A stretch of 64,000 bases of DNA from Lachnospiraceae bacterium (GTDB lineage Bacteria; Bacillota; Clostridia; Lachnospirales; Lachnospiraceae). The notes under the pieces were generated by a model. That model was not told the DNA's origin. It saw only the letters and a program-made list of their open reading frames with translations, and did no database searches. Position numbers and translations under genes: made by a program. The DNA is taken from NCBI GenBank assembly GCA_902363555.1, contig CABJAM010000003.1:620001-684000 (forward strand), read 5' to 3'. Below, piece by piece: positions 34,803 to 44,114 of this stretch. Within the stretch, counting starts at the first letter, position 1; every line of letters starts with the position of its first letter.

Positions 34803-35031
34803 ATACGGTTAAAGAAAGTTTGTTTCCTTAAAATGAGTATCGATAGTTTAATGGTTACATATACTGTATAATAGAAAATTTCAGTACGGATAACCCTTAT
34901 AATTTCGTAAGAAAAAATCAAAAAAGTATGAAAAAAATAAGAAAAAAGTTGTTGAAATAGTATTATGAGAATGCTATAATAATAGACAATTTATTTAGGA
35001 GTTTTGTATAATAAATTAGGTGGGAATAATT
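34803..35031 (+). other. AT-rich promoter region of the inserted module
   Basis: Very AT-rich and free of coding frames. Besides the strong promoter at 34952-34980, a second TATAAT (34867-34872) has no good -35. Runs of A with few C resemble an upstream activating element. Confidence 0.5.
34952..34980 (+). promoter_or_regulatory. Near-consensus sigma-A promoter
   Basis: TTGAAA, 17 bases, TATAAT, with TG one base before the -10 (extended form). It drives the small gene at 35032 and possibly the genes after it. Its presence inside an operon supports an independent module. Confidence 0.8.
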
Positions 35032-35208
35032 ATGGAGAAAATAAAATTAAAAAAAGCCCGTGTTGTTGATACTTTTGCAGCAAGAAATATACAAATTTTA
35101 GAAACGCGCAGTACAAAAAAAGATATAGGACGATATTCCGTAGAACATGAATACGGACTGGAATTGCGAAAACGCAGACATGATCAGAATATACACATAG
35201 GGAATTAG
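35032..35208 (+). CDS. Small basic protein of unknown function
   Basis: 58 residues from ATG 35032 (GGTGGG upstream; ATG 35020 is an alternative). The sequence is rich in Lys and Arg (KIKLKKARVVD, LELRKRRHDQ) with no membrane segment. It has its own strong promoter 52 bases upstream and a terminator 7 bases downstream, so it is made as a single-gene transcript. I recognise no family. The monocistronic layout in front of the zincin and FRG genes would suit a regulator or antitoxin-like partner, but nothing in the sequence proves it. Confidence 0.55.
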   Translation: MEKIKLKKARVVDTFAARNIQILETRSTKKDIGRYSVEHEYGLELRKRRHDQNIHIGN

Positions 35209-35214
35209 CTACAG

Positions 35215-35250
35215 GCCTGATACTTAAATCGTATCAGGTCTTTGTATTTT
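35215..35250 (+). terminator. Intrinsic terminator after the small gene
   Basis: CCTGATAC and GTATCAGG form an 8-bp stem around a 6-base loop, followed by TCTTTGTATTTT. Confidence 0.8.
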
Positions 35251-35285
35251 ACGAAAAAAACATAAGATGAGAGTCGGGTGGGATA

Positions 35286-38200
35286 ATGGCAGCTGATTTA
35301 TGTATTGTTCGGTTGAACAGAAAAATTATTCGTGACAGCAGTAAAAGTGTGGGTCATATAGAAGAAGGAACCGATATCGAAGGATATAGTGAATTTTTTG
35401 CGACGGACTATTTTGATCTTTTAGAGGTTAAGAAGAAGGAATTAACGAATCCGTTTACAGCAATCATGGGAATCTGGCCGGATGAAGGTTTGGATGTCAA
35501 TGATGTAGCCATTCAGAGCTATTCCTTATACTGCAGTTCTGGGATGCTCTCGGCAGAGGAGGGGGGAAGATGAGCCTGTCAAAAAATTGTGTGGTGATCC
35601 TTTTAAAGAAGACAAGGCCGCATCGATGCCCTTTTTGAGTGTGATCCAGGTGTACATTACTCCGGAGATCATGGCACATGCATTAAAAGAAAAGCCCACA
35701 GAGGATTTTATGGCTGCTGTTTTAGAAGATTTACGTTTCATTATCAGGGGATTTATTAAAGAAAACAGTAGTGTAAATATGATTTACCGTATCTATAAAA
35801 TGCTTTCAGCAGGAGACTTTGCCATAGTTATCCGAAGTGAGCGGGCAGATACTTCTTTTCATATTTCCACATTACTCCGGAAAAGGGTGGCTGTCATGGC
35901 CGAAAAGCCATGCGCAGAGAAGCGTCTTGTTTTGTATAAGACATACACGTTGCTGACAATCAATGGTAATGTAATCCCTGAGGCGGAAAAAGTCGGAGAG
36001 GATGATGGATTTCCCAAACAGACCTTAGAGAAAGATGCGTCGGAGCAGCAGCACGGGTGCTTTGTGCTTAGATGTGGTTTTTCCAACTGCTATTGGAGCG
36101 AAAAGCAGAAGTATGATGCGTTTATGAAAAACCGGCAGATAAAACATACCATTCATGGATTAAACGGCAGATATGATTTTAGCGTCATCATTACACAGGA
36201 TGAATTTATCCGTCTGTTTCACTTTATAGACGAATACAAAAGGGCAGAAGGCTCTGATCCTGGTTCCAGAATTTCCCAATGGAAATGGGAATCGTCAAAC
36301 ACAGATATGAGCATTGAGGATTATATTATATATCTGTTAAAAAACAACTATCTGTCTTGTATAAATGAGCGCTATCTGTTAGGTCAACATAAAGGAGTTG
36401 TACTGAAAACGAACGAGGTATCCGGGTTCATCACAATCGACGGATGCCCTGTTAATGCACGGGAAAAATTTCTTGACTATAAGGTTAATGCGCTGCATAA
36501 CGAAGTATTGGAAAATTACCGGACGACATGTGCACAAGTCCAGCGGATCAGCGGTTACAGGAAAAATATGGCCCATTACCTGAGGTTGCTGGAAAAGCTG
36601 ATCCATCTATGTCAGGGGATCAACGGTTCATCTGATACGAGGATTTTTGCGGCAGTCCTGCTGGAACAGCTGGATATCATTACGGATTCTATTAATGTCT
36701 ATACTCAATTGTTCAGTAATGGAAAGGACGACACCGAAATATATGTCCAGCCGGATCTGCTTGACCTGTTTGAAGACTATATTAGAGAGTCTGTATGTGT
36801 ATTGGACAGTTATGCACAATATATCAGAAATAATAATCTTCAGTCCTTACAAACACCGAACTATAATCTTGAATCAAATACAAGCATGGAGAAGCTATTG
36901 ATCGGATATAGTGAACTTTTGCAGATATTTATAGATTTTTATTGTATAAAACAGGCAGAGATTGATAATATAAGAAAAGCTGAAAGGGAAATCCCAAGGC
37001 AGTATCTTCCGGTAGTCGTACCTGCTCTATCCAAAAGAGATGTTTCTGTAGAGATACTTTTTCAGGAAGGTATCATGGATGATTGGGCCGAAGAAAAGGC
37101 AATCAAAGAGGACTTTCTCAAAAATGAAAAGAGGAGTGAGAACCGCTTCTGCATGGCGATCAGTACGCCGACACTTATGGAATTGGGAAATGTCATGACA
37201 ATGGTTACTTCACTGTTTCATGAAGTTGCACACCAGTTCCGTTACGAGACCAGGAAGAAAAGAAACGATGCTTTACTGAAGTACTGTATACACAGGTGTA
37301 TGCATTGTCTGGCGATCAATTTATTGGATCAGCTAAGAAAAGAACTGAGCTTTATCGATTTGACACGTGATTTTGAGACGAAGATAGAAGACTATTTTGT
37401 TCAGGCCTATTTGGATGTGAATTATAGGCATAAGAAAGAGGATCCGGAATTCGACTATTCTTATCAGAAAGCACCATTAAATAATTTTATATGGAACCTG
37501 AGGAGGGATACACAGGAGAATCTGTCTTATTGGGGAAAAAGCGAAGAGATTCATCTGGCAGTTCAGGAGTTTGTGAAAGGACTTTCTCCTTATTATTGCC
37601 CGGGGGAACCTGAGTATGGAAAACTGTTGGAGATTTTGGATGGATTGATCGAGGAATATATAGAGCAGGAAAATGAAAAGAAAAAGGCAGTGCTGAGAAA
37701 ACAAATTTCAAAATGTGCTTATGCTTTTGCGTGGATATGTGCCTGCGATAATCTATCTGCGAACATAGAAAAGCCGTGGAACATCGATCCTGCAGATTCA
37801 TTAGATAAGTGGATGGATCGGGAAGAAGATATTGCTTTTAAGAAGATGTGGGAAGAAAAATTTAAGGGAATAACAGACGATGAGATAACGGATAACAGGA
37901 AGATATGGACGCTCTTTTTTAGATTTGTCTGCTGGTTATATGACAGACTGGGAGAGGGGAAAATTGACAGTAAAAAAAGAGAAGATTTTTTGAAGGAAGC
38001 ATATAAAAAGGCATGTGCAGGATGGAAAAATGAAAAGGCACGGGAGGATTTTTATAATGATACGAATGGAAATCTTAATAAAGTAGGAAGAGCTCTCGGC
38101 ATTGATTGTTATACTGCCGACAATTATGCTATTTTTAAAACGTGTCTTGAAACTGCTATTATCCAATCATTGGATGGAATGGAAGCTATTATATCGGGAG

Positions 38201-38991
38201 AGATTGCAGAATATCGGGAAGAAACGGCAGATCTGTTTATGTGTAATGTTATGTAGCTCAGTCCTTTTGGGTATCTGCATCTACTGGCCATTAACTGGCC
38301 AAATGATACAGTTCTGGAGGAAACCCATATAAACAGAGCTATCAATGTCCTGCTTTTTCAATGGTGCCTGAAAGAAAAGAGTGAACTGGATGATGATAAA
38401 TTTCGAAAACTGTCTGTTCAGATCATCGAGGAATTGCTTGCATCCATGAACAGCATATTGAATTATCATAGCAACGGATCGGTTGAACTTGCAGAGCGTT
38501 GGGATACATTGCGGAATGACAGCGTTGTCTGGACCAGCGGAGAAGAAAGCGCTATGGTGCTCCATGATAAATTGGCAGAATTTGCAGAAATCTGCAAAGA
38601 GCTACAACAGAGAAGGCTGGCGCTTTCCTTAAACAAAGATGAGATCGCTTCTCTGCGTATATATAGGATCATAGCAGAAATAATGGATCAATTGATCGAC
38701 CGTGAGTTTGAGCAGATATACTTTTTGGAAGAGTACCATGAACTGACCCAGGACTATTGCTATGGGGCTAAATATTTGAAATCATTAAATACTGAAATGA
38801 AAGCGCAGGGTTGAGTGGTGCAGAAGCTCGCTGAATTTTGTATAGATGTATCAAAGCTGCTAAACCAGCCTCACCTTAGATTTGATGATAATTCTAAATA
38901 TGAAGAATTTAACAGGAAAAGTATAGAATTTATGTTTGACATGTATTATCAGAACAAACGAAGTAATGCACAGAAGATGGGAGATAAATAA
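35286..38991 (+). pseudogene. Large zincin-like protein gene broken by one frameshift and two stops
   Basis: Four pieces form one continuous protein of about 1,235 residues. Piece one (35286-35573) runs into a run of six G (35561-35566); one G fewer lets it continue as GEDEPVKKLCGDPFKEDKAA into piece two (to 38256). TAG 38254-38256 then interrupts ADLFMCNVM-stop-LSPFGYLHLLAINWP, and TGA 38812-38814 interrupts the final part, which ends with TAA just before the FRG gene. Piece two has HEVAH (37219-37233), an HExxH zinc motif, and EETADLF near 38220 could give the third ligand. Whether piece four (from GTG 38815) is a separate 58-residue gene is open. The family is not recognised; a metallopeptidase-like role is inferred. 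Confidence 0.75.
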
Positions 38992-40074
38992 ATGCCGGTC
39001 AGAGTTGAAATTGTACATAACTTAGGAGAGTATATGAACAAGGTGGCAGATATTGCCGGTAAATGTTCCAGTAAAAACATGAATCCTCCGATATTATGGT
39101 TCAGAGGGGTAAATAATGAAAGGTACTCTCTGATTCCATCTCTTTTCAGGAAAATAATGGGAGCAGAAAAAATATCAGATGCAAATTATACCCGGATGCA
39201 CTATGCAGAGGATATCCGAACACAGCATTATATTGCAAAGAATTTTCACCTTCTGTCCTCTGAGCCATCTTCGCGGGTGGAATGGCTGGAAGTTATGCAG
39301 CATCATCAAATCAATACCCGTGTTCTTGATTGGTCTGAGTCAAGTATGCATTCGCTGCTGTTTGCATTAGAAACTTTTTTTGTTGATGGGAAGTTTAGCG
39401 ACACGCAGAGCAGAAGAATGTGTGCACCGTGTGTATGGGTCCTAAATCCTAAAAAGCTTAATCAAAAAATTTTACAGTCACTGGCGGGGGATGATAAATT
39501 ACAAATCAGTTTGCTTGAGGATCTGAATCTCTCCTCGTCGGAAACAGCAAAAATAATGAAGCATATCCAAACGTACGGAGATTTTGCCAGGTATGCCGAG
39601 ACAGAAGGAACCGGTCACATTGATTATATTTTAAACTTAAGCAGTATTAATGATGATATACAGCGGGATAGGGTAAGACTTAAAGAGCTTTTGTTAAACG
39701 GCGAGGTTATCAATCCATACTATTATCTGATCAGCAGGATTTATTCTGACGGATTTGTTCTGCCAGACCGTAAGTTACCTCCGCTTTGTGTGGTTCATCC
39801 ATATCACTCCGAACGTATCCGGGCACAAAAAGGTGTATTCGGCGTGTTCCCGTTCTATGAGGAGCAGAAGCAGGATGAAATACTGAGAAAATATGGGCTT
39901 ATTCCAGATGCTATGGAACATAACATGCTGGCTCAGGACTGTCTTTGTAAAATATTAATTAGAAATCCCGAAGAGATAGCTATACAGCTCATGGAAAATG
40001 GCCTGAATGACAGCTGGCTTTATCCTGAAATGCCTGTTGTATCATCTGAAATAGAAAACCATAAGATTTGGTAA
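38992..40074 (+). CDS. FRG-domain protein
   Basis: 360 residues. The N-terminal half shows the FRG pattern: PPILWFRGVNNERYSLIPSL, then HYIAKNF, WLEVMQHHQINTRVLDWSES and LLFALETFF. The last two carry the QH-G-TRLLDWT-like block. FRG proteins are mostly uncharacterised but turn up repeatedly in bacterial defence islands. The second half has no motif I recognise. The ATG directly follows the TAA of the broken zincin gene, so the two were one operon. No C-terminal membrane segment is seen. A defence role is inference from family habit. Confidence 0.85.
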   Translation: MPVRVEIVHNLGEYMNKVADIAGKCSSKNMNPPILWFRGVNNERYSLIPSLFRKIMGAEKISDANYTRMHYAEDIRTQHYIAKNFHLLSSEPSSRVEWLEVMQHHQINTRVLDWSESSMHSLLFALETFFVDGKFSDTQSRRMCAPCVWVLNPKKLNQKILQSLAGDDKLQISLLEDLNLSSSETAKIMKHIQTYGDFARYAETEGTGHIDYILNLSSINDDIQRDRVRLKELLLNGEVINPYYYLISRIYSDGFVLPDRKLPPLCVVHPYHSERIRAQKGVFGVFPFYEEQKQDEILRKYGLIPDAMEHNMLAQDCLCKILIRNPEEIAIQLMENGLNDSWLYPEMPVVSSEIENHKIW

Positions 40075-40129
40075 TCGTATGGACGTACATACAGTAGGCA
40101 GACAAAACAAAGATTGGAGGAACTATCAA

Positions 40130-41335
40130 ATGAACATATTGATCACCGGATCCAGAGGCTTCGTCGGCCAAAATCTCGTCGCCGCCCTGGAATCCATAAG
40201 AGACAGCAAAGACCGCGTACATATGATCCGCGGCCTGGACCATCCGGAAGATCTGGTACTGTACACCTACGACCTGGATTCCGACCCAGGCGTATTGGAT
40301 ACCTACTGTAAGGATGCCGATTTCGTTTTCAATCTGGCCGGTGTTAACCGACCGAAGAACCCTGAAGAATACATGGAGGGAAATTTTGGCTTCGCGTCAC
40401 GGCTGTTAGATACGCTGAAAAAATACAACAATAAAGCCCCGGTCATGCTTAGCAGCAGTATCCAAGCCGGGCTGGAGGGCCGTTTTGCCGGGAGTGTTTA
40501 TGGTCAGAGCAAGCTGGCCGGAGAGCAGTTGTTTGCGGATTACGGCCGGGAGACCGGAGCACGGGTGCTCATTTATCGTTTTCCCAATCTTTTTGGAAAA
40601 TGGTGCCGCCCCAATTATAATTCCGCGGTGGCGACCTTCTGCCACAACATGGCCCATGATCTGCCGATCACGGTCAATGACCGGACCACGTCACTGGAGC
40701 TGCTTTATATCGATGATCTGATCGAGGAGATGATCCTGGCTTTAAATGGTGCGGAGCACAGAGATGCCGGGGGCTTTTGCTATTGCCCTGTGACCTTTAA
40801 GGTGACGCTGGGGCAGATCGTAGACCTGCTGGAGAGCTTTAAAGCCAGCCGCACGGACCTGTCCGTGCCGGATATGGGCGACGGTTTTACGAAAAGGCTG
40901 TACGCCACGTATCTGTCCTATCTGCCGACAGATAAGTTTTCATATAAGCTGAAAATGAACACGGATGCCCGGGGGAGCTTTACGGAGCTTTTGCGCACCG
41001 CCGACCGGGGTCAGGTCTCGGTCAATATCAGTAAGCCCGGGATCACCAAAGGCCAGCACTGGCACCACACGAAAAATGAGAAATTTATCGTCGTGTCCGG
41101 GCGTGGACGTATACAGCTGCGTAAGATTGGCGCGGATGCCGAAGGAAAGCCATGGCCGGTAGTGGATTACGATGTCAGCGGCGAAGAACTGACAGTGGTG
41201 GATATGATCCCCGGCTATACCCATAATATCATCAATCTGTCAGAGACAGAGGACCTGGTGACCGTGATGTGGGCCAATGAGCCGTTCGACCCGCAGCATC
41301 CGGATACATTTTTTGAAATCGTGGAGGAAAAGTGA
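40130..41335 (+). CDS. capF: UDP-sugar reductase, CapF/FnlB type
   Basis: 401 residues from ATG 40130 (TTGGAGG upstream). It has the two-part CapF build: an extended SDR domain (ILITGSRGFVGQNLVAALES; VYGQSKLAGEQ with the YxxxK pair) and a C-terminal cupin (about 280-400; TKGQHWHHTKNEKFIVVSG) that holds zinc. CapF reduces the CapE product in UDP-L-FucNAc synthesis. Base composition is markedly more GC-rich than in the preceding module. Its stop overlaps the capG start (TGATG). Confidence 0.93.
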   Translation: MNILITGSRGFVGQNLVAALESIRDSKDRVHMIRGLDHPEDLVLYTYDLDSDPGVLDTYCKDADFVFNLAGVNRPKNPEEYMEGNFGFASRLLDTLKKYNNKAPVMLSSSIQAGLEGRFAGSVYGQSKLAGEQLFADYGRETGARVLIYRFPNLFGKWCRPNYNSAVATFCHNMAHDLPITVNDRTTSLELLYIDDLIEEMILALNGAEHRDAGGFCYCPVTFKVTLGQIVDLLESFKASRTDLSVPDMGDGFTKRLYATYLSYLPTDKFSYKLKMNTDARGSFTELLRTADRGQVSVNISKPGITKGQHWHHTKNEKFIVVSGRGRIQLRKIGADAEGKPWPVVDYDVSGEELTVVDMIPGYTHNIINLSETEDLVTVMWANEPFDPQHPDTFFEIVEEK

Positions 41336-42519
41336 TGTGTATTAAAACCGATTACTCGGATGTACATTTTAAAGATAACGGAAAACTGAAGCTTTTGATA
41401 CTGGTGGGAACGCGCCCGGAGATCATACGTCTGGGGGCGGTCATCGGAAAATGCCGTACATATTTTGATACAATCCTGGCTCATACCGGTCAGAATTACG
41501 ATTACAATCTGAATGGCGTGTTTTTCCGTGATCTGAAGCTGGATGCGCCGGAAGTCTATATGGATGCCGTGGGGGATGACCTGGGTGCAACCATTGGCAA
41601 TATCATCAACTGCTCTTATAAGCTGATGGCTCAGATCCGGCCGGACGCGCTGCTGATTCTTGGAGATACGAATTCCTGCCTGTCTGCCATTGCCGCAAAA
41701 CGGCTCCATATTCCAATCTTCCATATGGAGGCCGGCAATCGATGTAAGGATGAGTGTCTGCCGGAGGAGACGAACCGCCGTATTGTGGATATTATTTCGG
41801 ATGTGAACCTGGCCTATTCGGAACATGCAAGGAAATATCTCCATGAATGTGGATTGCCCAAGGAACGGGTCTATGTGACCGGTTCACCGATGGCGGAGGT
41901 GCTCCATCAGAATCTGGCGGAGATTGAAGCCTCGGATATATTGGAACGGCTGGGTTTAAGACCGGGCCACTATATCCTGCTCTCAGCACACCGCGAGGAA
42001 AATATAGATACGGTAAAGAATTTCCTTTCTCTGTTTACGGCGATCAATACGATGGCAGACAGGTATGACATGCCCATCCTTTATTCCTGCCATCCCCGTT
42101 CCCGTAAGCGTTTGGAAGCCTCGGGATTTAAGCTGGATGCCCGGGTGATTCCCCATGAGCCTTTGGGCTTTCACGATTACAATCATCTGCAGATGAATGC
42201 ATTTGCAGTGGTGTCAGATTCAGGAACGCTTCCGGAGGAGAGCAGCTTTTTTACGAGCCAGGGCCATCCGTTCCCGGCCGTGTGCATCCGCACGAGCACA
42301 GAGCGGCCGGAGGCGTTGGATAAAGCCTGTTTTGTACTGGCGGGGATCGATGAGCGGAGTCTTTTGCAGGCGGTAGAAACAGCAGTGCAGATGAACCAGG
42401 CGGGAGATCACGGTATCCCTGTGCCGGATTATGTGGAGGAAAATGTATCTTCAAAGGTCGTGAAGATCATCCAGAGCTATACAGGTGTTGTCGACCGAAT
42501 GGTTTGGAGAAAATATTAA
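41335..42519 (+). CDS. capG: Non-hydrolysing UDP-GlcNAc 2-epimerase family, CapG/FnlC type
   Basis: 394 residues from the ATG inside TGATG. Motifs are VGTRPEIIRLGAV, LAHTGQNYDYNLN, HMEAGNRCKDECLPEETNRR and LSAHREENID, with SDSGTLPEESSFF. In this gene order (CapE, CapF, CapG) it makes UDP-L-FucNAc by C-2 epimerisation. A similar enzyme (WbpI) acts at C-2 of UDP-GlcNAc3NAcA, so it could serve both routes. Confidence 0.92.
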   Translation: MCIKTDYSDVHFKDNGKLKLLILVGTRPEIIRLGAVIGKCRTYFDTILAHTGQNYDYNLNGVFFRDLKLDAPEVYMDAVGDDLGATIGNIINCSYKLMAQIRPDALLILGDTNSCLSAIAAKRLHIPIFHMEAGNRCKDECLPEETNRRIVDIISDVNLAYSEHARKYLHECGLPKERVYVTGSPMAEVLHQNLAEIEASDILERLGLRPGHYILLSAHREENIDTVKNFLSLFTAINTMADRYDMPILYSCHPRSRKRLEASGFKLDARVIPHEPLGFHDYNHLQMNAFAVVSDSGTLPEESSFFTSQGHPFPAVCIRTSTERPEALDKACFVLAGIDERSLLQAVETAVQMNQAGDHGIPVPDYVEENVSSKVVKIIQSYTGVVDRMVWRKY

Positions 42520-42590
42520 TTTTTTGGTATGGTAATAACTCAGCCAATAATCATGTGGCCAGGATTTTCGGGTAAAGGAGTGGTGAACCG

Positions 42591-43289
42591 ATGCGTCCTA
42601 TGAGAAAACGATTCCCAATGAACAGTAAACGCTTATATATAAATTCCCCGGTGCGCTGGGTTCACTCATCCAGAGAAATAGCCCAATGTGCGCAGGAAAA
42701 ACAAGAGATATTCAAATCGCTGTATGATCAGTTGGAGAAAAAGTTATCAGACAGGGGTAACGCGATCTTTAATGCATCCGTTCTTCAATCCTATTATGAG
42801 TCGATAATGAGAATGCAGAAAAACAAAGCGAGGCATTTTTGGTATATGGGATTGTGGGGCGCCACAAAAGCAGTGCTGAGTATTGGCACTGCTGTTATAT
42901 TTCTGTTGACTACGATAAAAAGTAGTGTTCCATTGACTGAGATTATTGCCATGATCGGTTCCCTTCTGACAGGTGTTCCGAATCCTATGCCAAATGTCAG
43001 TGTGGGGCAGATATTGGCAGTCATTTTGTCAATTCTCATAGTGTTGCTTCTGCTGTACTTTTTACATAAATTCATAACTAAAGCCATGGAAGAATTTAAA
43101 CCCGGGGAGACATGGATTCGCCATAATAAACAGTGCTATAAAATGAGTATGGAGATCATGAATTATCTTGAAGGTACGGGGGATTACGAAGCACTGGATG
43201 ATGACGAAGCCTATGCGGATTTCAGAAAAAACATAGAAACCATGTGGCTTGATAATCTTCAGACCTTTTGGACGGCTATGGATAAATAA
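42591..43289 (+). CDS. Two-helix membrane protein of unknown function
   Basis: 232 residues from ATG 42591 (AAAGGAGTGG upstream). A charged N-terminal region (about 25-80, likely helical) is followed by two membrane segments (about 85-105 and 140-162) with a short Pro/Gly/Asn-rich loop, and a charged C-terminal tail of about 65 residues. The shape recalls SLATT-type two-helix effectors, but no diagnostic motif is seen. It lies between capG and the dehydrogenase gene, where a sugar-specific role would be expected. Treat as hypothetical. Confidence 0.6.
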   Translation: MRPMRKRFPMNSKRLYINSPVRWVHSSREIAQCAQEKQEIFKSLYDQLEKKLSDRGNAIFNASVLQSYYESIMRMQKNKARHFWYMGLWGATKAVLSIGTAVIFLLTTIKSSVPLTEIIAMIGSLLTGVPNPMPNVSVGQILAVILSILIVLLLLYFLHKFITKAMEEFKPGETWIRHNKQCYKMSMEIMNYLEGTGDYEALDDDEAYADFRKNIETMWLDNLQTFWTAMDK

Positions 43290-43303
43290 GGAGTGTAAAG
43301 TTT

Positions 43304-44110
43304 ATGAAAATAACAGTCGTCGGAAGCGGATATGCCGGCCGGTCAACATCGATTCTGCTGGCGCAGCATAATAAGGTCACCATCGTGGATGCTGCGCAGG
43401 AAGCAATGGTATTCACAGATATAAATAAATACCTGATCCAGGATGCATCGATTTTGAAATACCTGTCAGAGGTGGAGCTGGACCTGACGGTGACGTCGGA
43501 TGAGGAAATGGCCTACAATACCGCGGATTTTGTGGTCATTGCGGTACCCACAGGCTTTAATGCAGACAAAGATGATTTTGACACAGCGGGGATAGAGCCG
43601 GTGATCCGGCGTGTCATACAATATAATCCCAATGCATTGATCGTTATAAGAAGTGCAGTTCCGGCCGGTTATACATCATCTGTCCGTGAGCGGACCGGCA
43701 GCAGAAATATCCTTTTCTGCCCTGAGTTTCTGCGGGAATCCAGAGCATTGTATGACTGTCTGTATCCTTCACGGATCATCGTGGGTACGGATCTGGCGGA
43801 TCAGAAGCTTGTGAGCGGGGCCTGCACCTTTGCATCGATGCTCCAGGAGGGTGCTGTAAAATCGAATATAGATACAATGCTTATGGAATTTGCGGAGGCT
43901 GAGACGGTGAAATTGTTTGATAATAAGTTTCTCGTCTTCGGCTCCTTTTATTTTAATGCGCTGGATTCGTATGCGGAATTGAAAGGGGTAAACACACAGC
44001 AGGTTATAAAGGGCCTGTGTCTGGACCCTCTGATCCGTCAATTCCATGAGAATTTTGGCATCTGTCATATTCCGAAGAACAATCGGACGATAAATAAGGA
44101 GAGTGAATAA
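43304..44110 (+). CDS. UDP-glucose 6-dehydrogenase, C-terminally truncated
   Basis: 268 residues against about 390 in the family. The NAD domain is intact (ITVVGSGYAGRSTSILLAQH), as are FCPEFLRESRALYD and FAEAETVKLFDNKFL. After LKGVNTQQVIKGLCLDP the sequence decays: the catalytic block, normally FGYGGYCLPKDTKQL, reads FGICHIPKNNRTIN and then stops. The glycines beside the Cys and the whole UDP-binding domain are gone. The protein is probably inactive, or the gene is a truncated relic kept in the operon. Confidence 0.85.
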   Translation: MKITVVGSGYAGRSTSILLAQHNKVTIVDAAQEAMVFTDINKYLIQDASILKYLSEVELDLTVTSDEEMAYNTADFVVIAVPTGFNADKDDFDTAGIEPVIRRVIQYNPNALIVIRSAVPAGYTSSVRERTGSRNILFCPEFLRESRALYDCLYPSRIIVGTDLADQKLVSGACTFASMLQEGAVKSNIDTMLMEFAEAETVKLFDNKFLVFGSFYFNALDSYAELKGVNTQQVIKGLCLDPLIRQFHENFGICHIPKNNRTINKESE

Positions 44111-44114
44111 GATC

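Noticed and set aside
33755..38814. Stop-codon reassignment (TGA or TAG read as an amino acid)
   Set aside because: Neighbouring intact genes end normally at TGA and TAG, and frameshifts occur in the same region, so gene decay explains the stops better.
34803..40129. Transposon or integrative element carrying the zincin/FRG module
   Set aside because: No transposase, integrase, terminal inverted repeats or target duplications were seen at either edge; homologous exchange is more likely.
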